This document shows, one piece after another, positions 1-5,926 of a stretch of 9,660 bases of DNA (position 1 is the first letter of the stretch; the number at the start of each line of letters is the position of its first letter). The translations under genes were made by a program, and so were the position numbers. A model generated the notes under the pieces. It had not been told where the DNA came from and did not search any database. It worked only from the letters and a program-made list of their open reading frames with translations. Source of the DNA: an uncultured Eubacteriales bacterium (GTDB lineage Bacteria; Bacillota; Clostridia; Oscillospirales; Oscillospiraceae); the NCBI GenBank assembly GCA_900555735.1, contig USMI01000063.1, positions 1 through 9,660 on the forward strand, given 5' to 3'.

Positions 1-1197
1 CTCACCGGCGGCCCCGGCACCGGCAAGACCACCTCCGTGCGGGGCATCGTGGCCCTGTTCGACCGGATGGGGCTGGACACCGTGCTGCTGGCGCCCACGG
101 GCCGCGCCGCCCAGCGGATGAGCCAGCTGTGCGGCAAGGAGGCCCAGACCATCCACCGCTGTCTGGGCATGAGCTGGAACGAGCTGACCGGCGAGGTGAC
201 CTTCCGCAAGAACGAGAAGGAGCCGCTGGAGGCCGACGCCGTCATCGTGGACGAGATGAGTATGGTGGATCTGGAGCTGATGGCGTCGCTGCTGCGCTCC
301 ATGCGGCCCGGCTGCCGCCTTGTGATGGTGGGCGACCCGGACCAGCTGCCCTCCGTAGGGGCGGGCAACGTGCTGGGCGACCTGCTGCGCAGCGGCGTGG
401 TGCCTGCCGTATCCCTGACGGAGATCTTCCGTCAGGCGGAAAAGAGCGCCATCATCCGCAACGCCCATGCGGTGAATCTGGGGCAGTCGCCGGAGCTGAA
501 AAACACCCAGAACGACTTTTTCTTCCTGTGCCGCCGCGCGCCTGACCGTCTGGTGCAGACGGTGGTGGAGCTTTGTCAGAAGCGGCTGCCGGAAAACATG
601 GGCATTCCGGCGGATCAGATACAGGTGCTGTCCCCCACCCGCAAGGGCGTGTGCGGCACGGTGAACCTGAACCGCGCCCTGCAGGCGGCGCTGAACCCGC
701 CCGCCGCCAGCAAGCGGCAGAAGCCGTGGGGCGACATGGTGTTCCGGGAGGGCGACCGGGTCATGCAGACCCGCAATAACTACGACGTGGTGTGGGAGCG
801 GGATGACGGCGCCATGGGCGCGGGCATCTTCAACGGCGATGTGGGTGTCATTCAGGAGATCGATCCCTCCGGCGAGCTCATCACCATTCAATTTGACGAC
901 CGCACCTGCGTATATACCGCCGACCTTCTCAATCAGCTGGACATGGCCTACGCCATGACGGTACATAAGGCGCAGGGCAGCGAATACCGCTGCGTGGTGC
1001 TGGTTTCGGCGGCGGTGGCTCCGGCGCTGATGGTGCGGGGCGTGCTGTATACCGCCATCACACGGGCGCGTGAGCTGCTGGTGCTGGTGGGCGACGATGT
1101 GGCCCCCGGCCAGATGGCGGCCAATGACAGGCAGCAGCGCCGTTACAGCGGCCTGCGGCGGAGACTGCGGGAGGAGGCAATGAGCCATGGGCTTTAA
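1..1197 (+). CDS. recD2: RecD2-type ATP-dependent DNA helicase, 5' end cut off by the window
   Basis: Superfamily 1B helicase that unwinds DNA 5' to 3' using ATP; RecD2 proteins act in DNA repair outside a RecBCD complex. The frame is open from base 1, so 398 residues are visible; full RecD2 proteins are usually about 720-780 residues, so the N-terminal half lies upstream. Motifs in window residue numbers: Walker A GGPGTGKT at 3-10, Walker B VIVDEMS with D84/E85, motif III GDPDQLPSVGAG near 111-122, an EIFRQA motif near 141-146, motif V VHKAQGSEY near 322-330, and motif VI TAITRARE near 351-358. An internal GTG at base 37 lies after Walker A and cannot be the true start. The end overlaps comF by 11 bp, and the comF ribosome site lies inside this gene, so the two are probably co-transcribed. 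RecD2 rather than RecD or a TraA relative is inferred from the motifs and the comF neighbour. Confidence 0.93.
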   Translation, partial: LTGGPGTGKTTSVRGIVALFDRMGLDTVLLAPTGRAAQRMSQLCGKEAQTIHRCLGMSWNELTGEVTFRKNEKEPLEADAVIVDEMSMVDLELMASLLRSMRPGCRLVMVGDPDQLPSVGAGNVLGDLLRSGVVPAVSLTEIFRQAEKSAIIRNAHAVNLGQSPELKNTQNDFFFLCRRAPDRLVQTVVELCQKRLPENMGIPADQIQVLSPTRKGVCGTVNLNRALQAALNPPAASKRQKPWGDMVFREGDRVMQTRNNYDVVWERDDGAMGAGIFNGDVGVIQEIDPSGELITIQFDDRTCVYTADLLNQLDMAYAMTVHKAQGSEYRCVVLVSAAVAPALMVRGVLYTAITRARELLVLVGDDVAPGQMAANDRQQRRYSGLRRRLREEAMSHGL

Positions 1198-1849
1198 CGA
1201 CGAGCTGAACAAGATCACCGACGATATTCTGGGCGTATTCTTTCCCCGGAAATGCCCCTTCTGCGGCAGGCTGACAGGGAAAACGCTGGTGTGTGACAAG
1301 TGCGAAACCACCCTCCCCCGGTGCGAGGAGCTGCGGCAGGGCGCGGACTTCGGCCGCTGCACCGCGCCGCTTTACTATGAGGGACAGGTGCGGGACGCCA
1401 TTCTGGCCTTCAAGTTCAAGGGAAAGCTGGGCGGACTGGACGCCTTCGGACGCCTGATGGCCCAGACCGCCGCCGAGCGGTACAGCGGCGAATTTGATGC
1501 CATCACATGGGTGCCGGTCAGCCAGAAGCGGCTGAAAAAGCGGGGCTACGATCAGGCCCGCTATCTCACCGCCAGCACGTGCGTGGACTGGCATGTGGCC
1601 CCGCTGGAGACGCTGCGGAAGGTGTCAGACAACCCGCCTCAATCCGGCCTTGACGATGCCGCCGCCCGCCGGGCCAACGTGCTGGACGTGTATGAGGCGG
1701 TGTCGCCGGAGCAGTTCGCGGGAAAGCGATTGCTGCTGGTGGACGATATCTGCACCACCGGCGCCACGCTGGGCGAGTGCGCCCGCGTGCTGAAGGCGGC
1801 GGGCGCGGCGGAGGTGCTGTGTCTGACGCTGGCCATGGTGCGGGAGTAA
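1187..1849 (+). CDS. comF: ComF family protein (phosphoribosyltransferase fold)
   Basis: ComF proteins are needed for uptake of transforming DNA in Bacillus and related bacteria, where they work in the cytoplasm with the ComFA helicase; the exact biochemical role is not settled. The 220-residue length is typical. The N-terminus has a four-cysteine zinc-finger-like motif (C23, C26, C36, C39). A middle motif, QKRLKKRGYDQA (113-124), matches the family's R-x-x-x-RG-[FY]-[ND]-Q signature. The PRPP-binding loop VDDICTTGATL is at 185-195. The ATG at 1187 is preceded by GGAGGAGG at 1170-1177, 9 nt away, inside the recD2 coding region, which favours translational coupling. No promoter is visible between the two genes. 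No comFA is next to it, so competence is not shown by this window. A hairpin-rich gap follows. Confidence 0.92.
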   Translation: MGFNDELNKITDDILGVFFPRKCPFCGRLTGKTLVCDKCETTLPRCEELRQGADFGRCTAPLYYEGQVRDAILAFKFKGKLGGLDAFGRLMAQTAAERYSGEFDAITWVPVSQKRLKKRGYDQARYLTASTCVDWHVAPLETLRKVSDNPPQSGLDDAAARRANVLDVYEAVSPEQFAGKRLLLVDDICTTGATLGECARVLKAAGAAEVLCLTLAMVRE

Positions 1850-1888
1850 AACGGTCGTTTTCGGGGTATAGTAAGAATTAAGATGTTT

Positions 1889-2020
1889 CGCGCTCCGGCG
1901 CGAGGTACTTTTGCCTGTGGCGGCAAAAGTACCCAAAAACGCCACTTAAACCTGCGGTTTAAGAATCCGCCCGCGCTATCCCCTGTTAAAAATCTTCGGC
2001 CTTTTACCGCGCGTTCGCGG
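1889..2020. repeat. Cluster of four short perfect inverted repeats after comF
   Basis: Four hairpins lie within 132 bp. CGCGC-tccg-GCGCG is at 1889-1902. GGTACTTTTGCC (1904-1915) and GGCAAAAGTACC (1922-1933) form a perfect 12-bp stem with a 6-nt loop. CTTAAACC-tgc-GGTTTAAG is at 1945-1963. CCGCG-cgtt-CGCGG is at 2007-2020. None is followed by a T run on either strand, so these are not ordinary intrinsic terminators. The first begins 40 nt after the comF stop, so the cluster could be the 3' end of the recD2-comF transcript. It resembles dispersed palindromic intergenic repeats. Whether it occurs elsewhere in the genome cannot be seen here. Confidence 0.7.
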
Positions 2021-2066
2021 AACATGGTCATTGTCGTTGTGGTATGACGCATCGACTTTCCTCTTG

Positions 2067-2138
2067 CGCCGCTGCCGCTTATGCTCCTAACGGTAGAACC
2101 CAAAGCGTTGTTCGGCGCAGGCATCAGCGGCAGCGGCG
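2067..2138. repeat. 18-bp inverted repeat with one mismatch, 36-nt spacer
   Basis: The arm at 2067-2084 (CGCCGCTGCCGCTTATGC) is complementary to 2121-2138 (GCATCAGCGGCAGCGGCG) except at one position (T2080 against C2125). As RNA it would form a GC-rich stem with a 36-nt loop. It sits between the hairpin cluster after comF and the hairpins before the mbl promoter. An A-rich stretch (2160-2177) follows on the + strand, not a T run, so it does not look like a + strand terminator. On the minus strand the T-rich complement would lie before the stem, so it is not one there either. Confidence 0.7.
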
Positions 2139-2239
2139 ATGGAGCAGAGACGATTCGATAAAAAAACGAAAAAGAAAAGCTCACGCAAACGTGCGGGATG
2201 CAGCCGCAATTTTGCGCAATGCATAGCGCGCAAGGAAGT

Positions 2240-2302
2240 GAAGAAACCATCGGTTTCTTCCGGCTCTTTTGTCCACTTTTTCAGCTGTTGGGAAAAGTGG
2301 AC
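2240..2302. repeat. Two adjacent perfect hairpins upstream of the mbl promoter
   Basis: GAAGAAACC-atc-GGTTTCTTC (2240-2260) is a perfect 9-bp stem with a 3-nt loop. Ten bases later GTCCACTTTT (2271-2280) pairs with AAAAGTGGAC (2293-2302), a 10-bp stem with a 12-nt loop. On the + strand the first stem is followed by CGGCTCTTTTGTCC, a weak T-rich tract, so a modest terminator role for transcripts from comF is possible but not convincing. Style and spacing match the hairpins at 1889-2020, suggesting one composite element. Confidence 0.65.
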
Positions 2303-2355
2303 CGCCGGAGGCAAATAAGAATATTCTGTCTCGCTTTTAACAAATCTGTGAACAA

Positions 2356-2397
2356 TTGCAAGTTGCTCTTGCAAAATGGAAAAGCCGTCAGTATAAT
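2356..2397 (+). promoter_or_regulatory. Promoter of mbl with an inverted repeat over the -35 box
   Basis: The -35 box TTGCAA (2369-2374), a 17-nt spacer and a perfect -10 box TATAAT (2392-2397) fit a vegetative sigma factor. Start of transcription is expected near 2404, giving a leader of about 65 nt. A perfect 7-bp inverted repeat, TTGCAAG (2356-2362) and CTTGCAA (2368-2374), has its right arm on the -35 box. A protein binding there would block or modulate RNA polymerase. The regulator is unknown. Confidence 0.7.
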
Positions 2398-2415
2398 ACT
2401 TAATTGGGAAAAATT

Positions 2416-2428
2416 CGGCAATTTGCCG
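2416..2428. promoter_or_regulatory. Palindrome in the mbl leader
   Basis: CGGCAA-t-TTGCCG is a perfect 6-bp inverted repeat about 12 nt after the predicted transcription start of mbl. It is too tight for a full RNA hairpin (four stem pairs are realistic). A DNA operator is possible, as is chance. Confidence 0.3.
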
Positions 2429-2469
2429 TAGGCGATAACACAAATGAGAAATGGATGAGGTGCAGCACT

Positions 2470-3501
2470 ATGTGTTCGTTAGCAAAGGATATCGGTATCG
2501 ATCTGGGTACCGCGTCAGTATTGGTATATGTCAAGGGCAAGGGCGTTGTGCTGAATGAGCCGTCGGTGGTGGCCATCAACAAGGACGACGGCCGTCTGCT
2601 GAAGGTGGGTGCCGAGGCGCAGGCCATGCTGGGCCGTACCCCCGGCAACATCGTGGCCATCCGTCCCCTGCGTGAGGGCGTCATCTCCGACTATGACATG
2701 ACGGAGCGGATGCTGAAGGAGTTTATCCACAAGGTCACCGGCGGTTTCCAGCTGTTCAAGCCGCGGGTCATCATCTGCGTGCCCTCTGGCATCACTGAGG
2801 TGGAGGAGCGTGCCGTGGTGGATGCCGGTATTCAGGCCGGTGCCCGCCGCGTGTATCTGATCGAGGAGCCTGTGGCCGCCGCCATCGGCGCCGGTATCGA
2901 CATTGCCAAGCCTGACGGCCACATGGTGGTGGACATCGGCGGCGGCACCACCGACATCGCGGTCATTTCCCTCAGCGGCGTGGTGGAGAGCGCCTCCATC
3001 AAGGTGGCCGGCGACCAGTTCAACGAATCCATCGTCAAGTATATGCGCCGCAAGCACAACGTGCTGGTGGGCGAGCGTACCGCGGAAATGATGAAAATAC
3101 AGATCGGCTGCGTGTTCCCCAAGGAGGAGGAGACCTCCATCGACGTGAAGGGCCGCTGCCTGCTGACGGGCCTGCCCAAGACGCTGACCGTCACCTCCAC
3201 CGAGATGCTGGAGGCGTTTGAAGAGCCGGTGGAGCGTATCCTTGAGGCCGTTCACGGCGTGCTGGAGCGCACCCCGCCCGAGCTGGTGGCCGATATCTCC
3301 GACAACGGCATCGTCATGACCGGCGGCGGCAGTCTGGTGGACGGCTTTGATAAGCTGATCACCGCTCGCACCGGCATCCACACCATGGTGGCCGAGGACG
3401 CCATCTCCTGCGTGGCCGAGGGCACCGGCAAGAGTTTGGATTCCCTGAACTCCATGACCGACGGCACGGTGAACCTGAGCCGCAGACGGCAGATGAACTG
3501 A
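2470..3501 (+). CDS. mbl: MreB/Mbl-family rod-shape actin homologue
   Basis: Bacterial actin that polymerises on ATP under the inner face of the membrane and guides the side-wall peptidoglycan synthesis machinery. From the ATG at 2470 it is 343 residues, the normal family length. Nucleotide-binding motifs are all present: phosphate 1 DIGIDLGTA (7-15), the EEPVAAAIGAG connecting motif (about 131-141), phosphate 2 DIGGGTTD (155-162), and the adenosine motif GGGSLVDGFDKL (about 284-295). The N-terminal stretch, with VKGKGVVLNEPSVVA and GRTPGNIVAIRPL, resembles Bacillus Mbl more than MreB. This, and the absence of mreC and mreD next to it, favours the name mbl; MreB is the alternative. The start is supported by GAGGTG at 2457-2462. 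It has its own promoter, so it is probably monocistronic. A structured repeat begins 9 nt after the stop codon, then an intrinsic terminator. Confidence 0.93.
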   Translation: MCSLAKDIGIDLGTASVLVYVKGKGVVLNEPSVVAINKDDGRLLKVGAEAQAMLGRTPGNIVAIRPLREGVISDYDMTERMLKEFIHKVTGGFQLFKPRVIICVPSGITEVEERAVVDAGIQAGARRVYLIEEPVAAAIGAGIDIAKPDGHMVVDIGGGTTDIAVISLSGVVESASIKVAGDQFNESIVKYMRRKHNVLVGERTAEMMKIQIGCVFPKEEETSIDVKGRCLLTGLPKTLTVTSTEMLEAFEEPVERILEAVHGVLERTPPELVADISDNGIVMTGGGSLVDGFDKLITARTGIHTMVAEDAISCVAEGTGKSLDSLNSMTDGTVNLSRRRQMN

Positions 3502-3510
3502 GCTTCGCTC

Positions 3511-3716
3511 TGGTGCAAAATCTTGCGATTTTGCACCAATCAGGCTGCGGCCGACTGCGCGCGTCAGAAATGCGTTGCAAATTTTGACGGATGCTACGGC
3601 GGCATAGCCGCCGAGATCGGATGCTAAAAATATGCCACCGGCATATTTTCTTAACGCACCGACGTCAGAAAAATAATTGCAATACTTCACGCCTGCGGGC
3701 GTGAACTCTGCGAGGC
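3511..3716 (+). repeat. Structured 3'-end element, copy A (inverted partner at 7694-7900)
   Basis: This 206-nt element starts 9 nt after the mbl stop codon, in the same sense. Its parts in order are: hairpin 1, a 12-bp stem with loop TTGC (3511-3538); a C/G-rich linker; a CGTCA...TGACG pairing (about 3562-3589); hairpin CGGCGGC-ata-GCCGCCG (3597-3613); hairpin AAAATATGCC-acc-GGCATATTTT (3627-3649); and hairpin TTCACGCC-tgcg-GGCGTGAA (3686-3705). CGGATGCTA occurs twice (3588-3596 and 3618-3626). Bases 3546-3716 match the reverse complement of 7694-7863 at about 91% by hand alignment, with a 66-nt exact run at 3588-3653. The first and last hairpins differ in sequence but keep their pairing. I do not recognise the family. 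It could be a structured RNA, a 3'-UTR regulatory or stabilising element, or a small mobile repeat. Confidence 0.85.
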
Positions 3717-3762
3717 TTTTTGATATCTCGATAGCGCGGCGCTGACAGTTTTACTATCATAG

Positions 3763-3793
3763 GAACGGCCATTTTGTGATGGCCGTTCTTTTT
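3763..3793 (+). terminator. Intrinsic terminator closing the mbl unit
   Basis: GAACGGCCAT (3763-3772) pairs perfectly with ATGGCCGTTC (3779-3788) around a 6-nt loop, followed by TTTTT and then a further T-rich run to about 3801. It lies after repeat copy A, so an mbl transcript ending here would carry the whole element in its 3' untranslated region. Confidence 0.88.
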
Positions 3794-3802
3794 CATTTTT
3801 TC

Positions 3803-3831
3803 TTGACGATTGGGCAAAAATAGGCTAGTAT
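3803..3831 (+). promoter_or_regulatory. Promoter of the aminotransferase gene
   Basis: TTGACG (3803-3808), a 17-nt spacer and TAGTAT (3826-3831) directly follow the mbl terminator. Transcription should start near 3838, giving a leader of about 54 nt before the ATG at 3892. Confidence 0.65.
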
Positions 3832-3891
3832 GATGATAGCAAGTGCGGAATATATAGGTTCTGCTGTCAAATCTTATGAGGAGGCAATATC

Positions 3892-5082
3892 ATGAAGTTT
3901 TCCAGCAAGGTTCTGAAATGCGGCCTGTCCCCCATGCGTAAGTTCCATCCCTACGCCGTGGCAGCCGAGGCAAAAGGCAAGAAGATCTATCATCTGAACA
4001 TCGGCCAGCCGGACATCGAGACCCCCAAGGCTTACTTCGAGGCCGTGCGGCACTTTGACCTTCCGGTATTGGAATACGCGCCGTCTCCCGGCATCCCCGT
4101 ACTGATCGACGCCATCCAGAAATACTATGACAACCTGAACATGCACTTTGAAAAGGGCGATATCCTCATCACCAACGGCGGCAGCGAGGCTTTGCAGATC
4201 ACAATGAACTGCATTCTGGACGACGGTGACGAGATTCTGATCCCCGAGCCCTTCTATCCCAACTACTACACCATGGCCTATACCTGCGGCGCCACCATTC
4301 ACCCCATCCCCACCTCTCCCCATGACGGCTATCACTATGCCGACCGGGCCAAGGTGGAGGCCGAGATCAACGAGCACACCCGCGCCATCATGGTCACCAA
4401 CCCCGGCAACCCCACCGGTGCCGTGCTGACCCCCGAGGAGATGCGCATGATGGTGGACATCGCCAAGGAACACGACCTGTTCATCATCGGTGACGAGGCG
4501 TACCGTGAGTTCGTCTATGCCGGTGAGCCGCTCCAGTCCATGGGCCAGTTTGACGACGCTGCCGACAACGTGATCGTCATCGACACCGTGTCCAAGCGGT
4601 TCTCCGCCTGCGGCGCCCGCATCGGCTGCATGATCTCCCGCAACAAGGAGCTGATGGCCCAGGCCATGAAGTATGCCCAGTGCCGTCTGTCCGTTCCCAC
4701 GCTGGATCAGATCGCCTCCGCCGCTCTGTACAGCGTCGGCCCCGAGTACTTCGCCGCCGTCCGCGACGAGTACAAGCTGCGCCGCGACACCGTCATGCGC
4801 AAGCTGAAGGAGATCCCCGGCGTAGTGTGCGAGTGCCCCAAGGGCGCGTTCTACGTCATGGCCGCCCTGCCGGTGGACGACGCCGACAAGTTCCAGATGT
4901 TCCTTCTGGAGGAGTTCGACGACCACGGCGACACCGTCATGTTCGCCCCCGGCGAGCCCTTCTACGCCACCCCCGGCAAGGGCAAGAATGAGATCCGTAT
5001 CGCCTACGTCCTCAAGCAGGAGGATCTGGAGCGGGCCATGGATCTGCTGCGTCTGGGCATTGAGGCCTACAACAAGCGCTGA
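3892..5082 (+). CDS. Class I/II PLP-dependent aminotransferase (aspartate-aminotransferase-like)
   Basis: Cytoplasmic fold-type I PLP enzyme that moves an amino group between an amino acid and a 2-oxo acid. At 396 residues it is full length. Diagnostic residues: NPGNPTG at 170-176 (N173 contacts the cofactor), D201 and Y204 in GDEAYREF, the Schiff-base lysine K235 in SKRFSACGARIG, and R369 in NEIRIAYV, the usual substrate-carboxylate arginine. These place it with AspC-like and related enzymes. The true substrate (aspartate, aromatic amino acid, alanine or other) cannot be told from motifs. The ATG at 3892 has GAGGAGG at 3878-3884, 7 nt upstream. It has its own promoter and its own strong terminator, so it is a single-gene unit. 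The asd and lysC genes on the other strand suggest, but do not prove, a link to aspartate metabolism. Confidence 0.92.
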   Translation: MKFSSKVLKCGLSPMRKFHPYAVAAEAKGKKIYHLNIGQPDIETPKAYFEAVRHFDLPVLEYAPSPGIPVLIDAIQKYYDNLNMHFEKGDILITNGGSEALQITMNCILDDGDEILIPEPFYPNYYTMAYTCGATIHPIPTSPHDGYHYADRAKVEAEINEHTRAIMVTNPGNPTGAVLTPEEMRMMVDIAKEHDLFIIGDEAYREFVYAGEPLQSMGQFDDAADNVIVIDTVSKRFSACGARIGCMISRNKELMAQAMKYAQCRLSVPTLDQIASAALYSVGPEYFAAVRDEYKLRRDTVMRKLKEIPGVVCECPKGAFYVMAALPVDDADKFQMFLLEEFDDHGDTVMFAPGEPFYATPGKGKNEIRIAYVLKQEDLERAMDLLRLGIEAYNKR

Positions 5083-5100
5083 ACTCTCTTACATACCCGC

Positions 5101-5136
5101 GAGGGCCGGTCAACTGACCGGCCCTCTTGCTTTTTT
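5101..5136 (+). terminator. Strong intrinsic terminator after the aminotransferase gene
   Basis: GAGGGCCGGTCA (5101-5112) pairs perfectly with TGACCGGCCCTC (5115-5126), followed by TTGCTTTTTT (5127-5136). The innermost pair probably stays open, leaving an 11-bp stem and a 4-nt loop. The end of the T tract overlaps the predicted -35 box of the next gene. Confidence 0.92.
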
Positions 5137-5155
5137 GCGGAAAAACGGGTACAAT
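5127..5155 (+). promoter_or_regulatory. Likely promoter of the DUF2461 gene, overlapping the terminator tail
   Basis: TTGCTT (5127-5132) and TACAAT (5150-5155) are 17 nt apart, with expected start near 5162. The -35 box is imperfect and lies inside the T tract of the preceding terminator. Without it the DUF2461 gene would have no transcription source after so strong a terminator, which supports the call. Confidence 0.55.
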
Positions 5156-5193
5156 ACCATGGAAAAACAAGCAGCGATAAGGAGCGTTTCATC

Positions 5194-5889
5194 ATGGCAT
5201 TTCAGGGTTATACCCAGCAGACGGTGGACTTTATGTGGGGCATCCGCTTCAACAATGAGCGGGGCTGGTTCATGGAGCACAAGGACGAATATATCAACAG
5301 CTTTCTTACCCCGACAAAGGAGCTGGGGGAGCAGGTGTATGACGCCATGCACGCCCTGCTGCCGGACGAGCCGCTGATGCTGAAGGTCTCCCGCATTTAC
5401 CGGGACGCCCGGCGGCTGTTTGGCCGGGGGCCGTATAAGGATCATCTGTGGTGGTGCATCCGCACCGGCGACAAGGACTGGACAGGCCGTCCTACCTTCT
5501 GGTTTGAGCTGGGGCCGGATTATTACAGCTTCGGGCTGGGCTTCTGGTCGCCTGCGGCGGCGCTGATGGAGACCTTCCGCAAGCAGATCGACCAGCACCC
5601 GCAGGAGCTGGAGAAGCTGGTGCGGCAGTTCAGCAAGCAGAAGGTGTTCACGCTGGAGGGTCCGGAATATGCCCGCAGCAAGGGCCAGACCTCCGACCTT
5701 CTGCGGCCATGGTATCAGAAGAAGTCCCTCACCCTCCGCTGGGAGGGGCCGCTGGACGAGCGCATCTTCTCGCCCGCGCTGGCGGAGGATATCATTGAGG
5801 GGTTCAAAACGCTGGTGCCCTTTTACCACTATTTCAACGAGATCGTGGCGCTGACACCCCAGCAGGAGCGCGCCGGAAATGACGCATGA
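5194..5889 (+). CDS. DUF2461 family protein of unknown function
   Basis: Recognised as DUF2461 (TIGR02453-like) from the order of its motifs. An N-terminal FNNERGWFMEHKDEY segment (19-33) matches the family's NN-x-x-WF-x-x-x-K-x-x-Y pattern. VSRIYRDARRLFGRGPYKDH (65-84) matches the conserved RIYRD-x-R...K-x-PYK-x-H core. It continues into a W- and F-rich segment ending GLGFWSP (114-120), like the family's G-G-x-W-x-P. At 231 residues it is of usual length. No signal peptide or membrane segment is seen, so it is probably cytoplasmic. No reaction is established for the family, and the neighbours do not suggest one. The ATG at 5194 has AAGGAG at 5179-5184, 9 nt upstream. The stop codon at 5887-5889 is one base from the shared terminator. 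Confidence 0.85.
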   Translation: MAFQGYTQQTVDFMWGIRFNNERGWFMEHKDEYINSFLTPTKELGEQVYDAMHALLPDEPLMLKVSRIYRDARRLFGRGPYKDHLWWCIRTGDKDWTGRPTFWFELGPDYYSFGLGFWSPAAALMETFRKQIDQHPQELEKLVRQFSKQKVFTLEGPEYARSKGQTSDLLRPWYQKKSLTLRWEGPLDERIFSPALAEDIIEGFKTLVPFYHYFNEIVALTPQQERAGNDA

Positions 5890-5890
5890 C

Positions 5891-5926
5891 AAAAAAGAAT
5901 GACGGCCGCAGCCGTCATTCTTTTTT
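5891..5926. terminator. Two-way intrinsic terminator between converging genes
   Basis: AAAAAAGAATGACGGC (5891-5906) and GCCGTCATTCTTTTTT (5911-5926) form a perfect 16-bp stem with loop CGCA. The A run on one side and T run on the other give a T tract on both strands, so it can end the DUF2461 transcript (+) and the spermidine-synthase-like transcript (-). It fills the 35-bp gap and overlaps the minus-strand stop codon by two bases. Confidence 0.95.

Larger units (their letters stand above)
1850..2469. other. 620-bp intergenic region without a credible gene, rich in inverted repeats
   Basis: No open frame here has a ribosome site, a recognisable domain or coding-like composition; the frames present are short or run antisense into comF. 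The stretch holds at least eight inverted repeats between 1889 and 2302 (entered separately), then an AT-richer part (about 2311-2469) with the mbl promoter and leader. Smaller palindromes not entered separately are CACG-caaa-CGTG (2182-2193) and TTGCGC / GCGCAA (2212-2217 and 2228-2233). The repeats look like a mosaic of palindromic intergenic elements. Their origin is not known to me. Confidence 0.7.

Noticed and set aside
1904..1933. Hairpin after comF as an intrinsic terminator
   Set aside because: The stem is strong, but it is followed by CAAAAACGCC on the + strand and by GCGCCGG-type sequence on the minus strand, with no T tract on either.
1639..2443. Minus-strand frames at 1639-2250 and 2087-2443 across the comF-mbl gap
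   Set aside because: They run through the inverted repeats and, in part, antisense to comF. They have no ribosome site or domain, and residue use is erratic.
2404..2469. Upstream TTG start that would add 22 residues to Mbl
   Set aside because: TTG at 2404 coincides with the predicted transcription start, has no ribosome site, and the extra residues do not resemble the family. The ATG at 2470 has GAGGTG and begins just before the conserved DIGIDLGTA.
2515..3690. 391-codon open frame on the minus strand across mbl
   Set aside because: It mirrors mbl, whose motifs are all intact. Its translation is low-complexity and H/G/D-rich, and its first codons come only from repeat copy A.
3874..4926. 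350-codon open frame on the minus strand across the aminotransferase
   Set aside because: Antisense shadow of a gene with a full set of catalytic residues; no recognisable domain.
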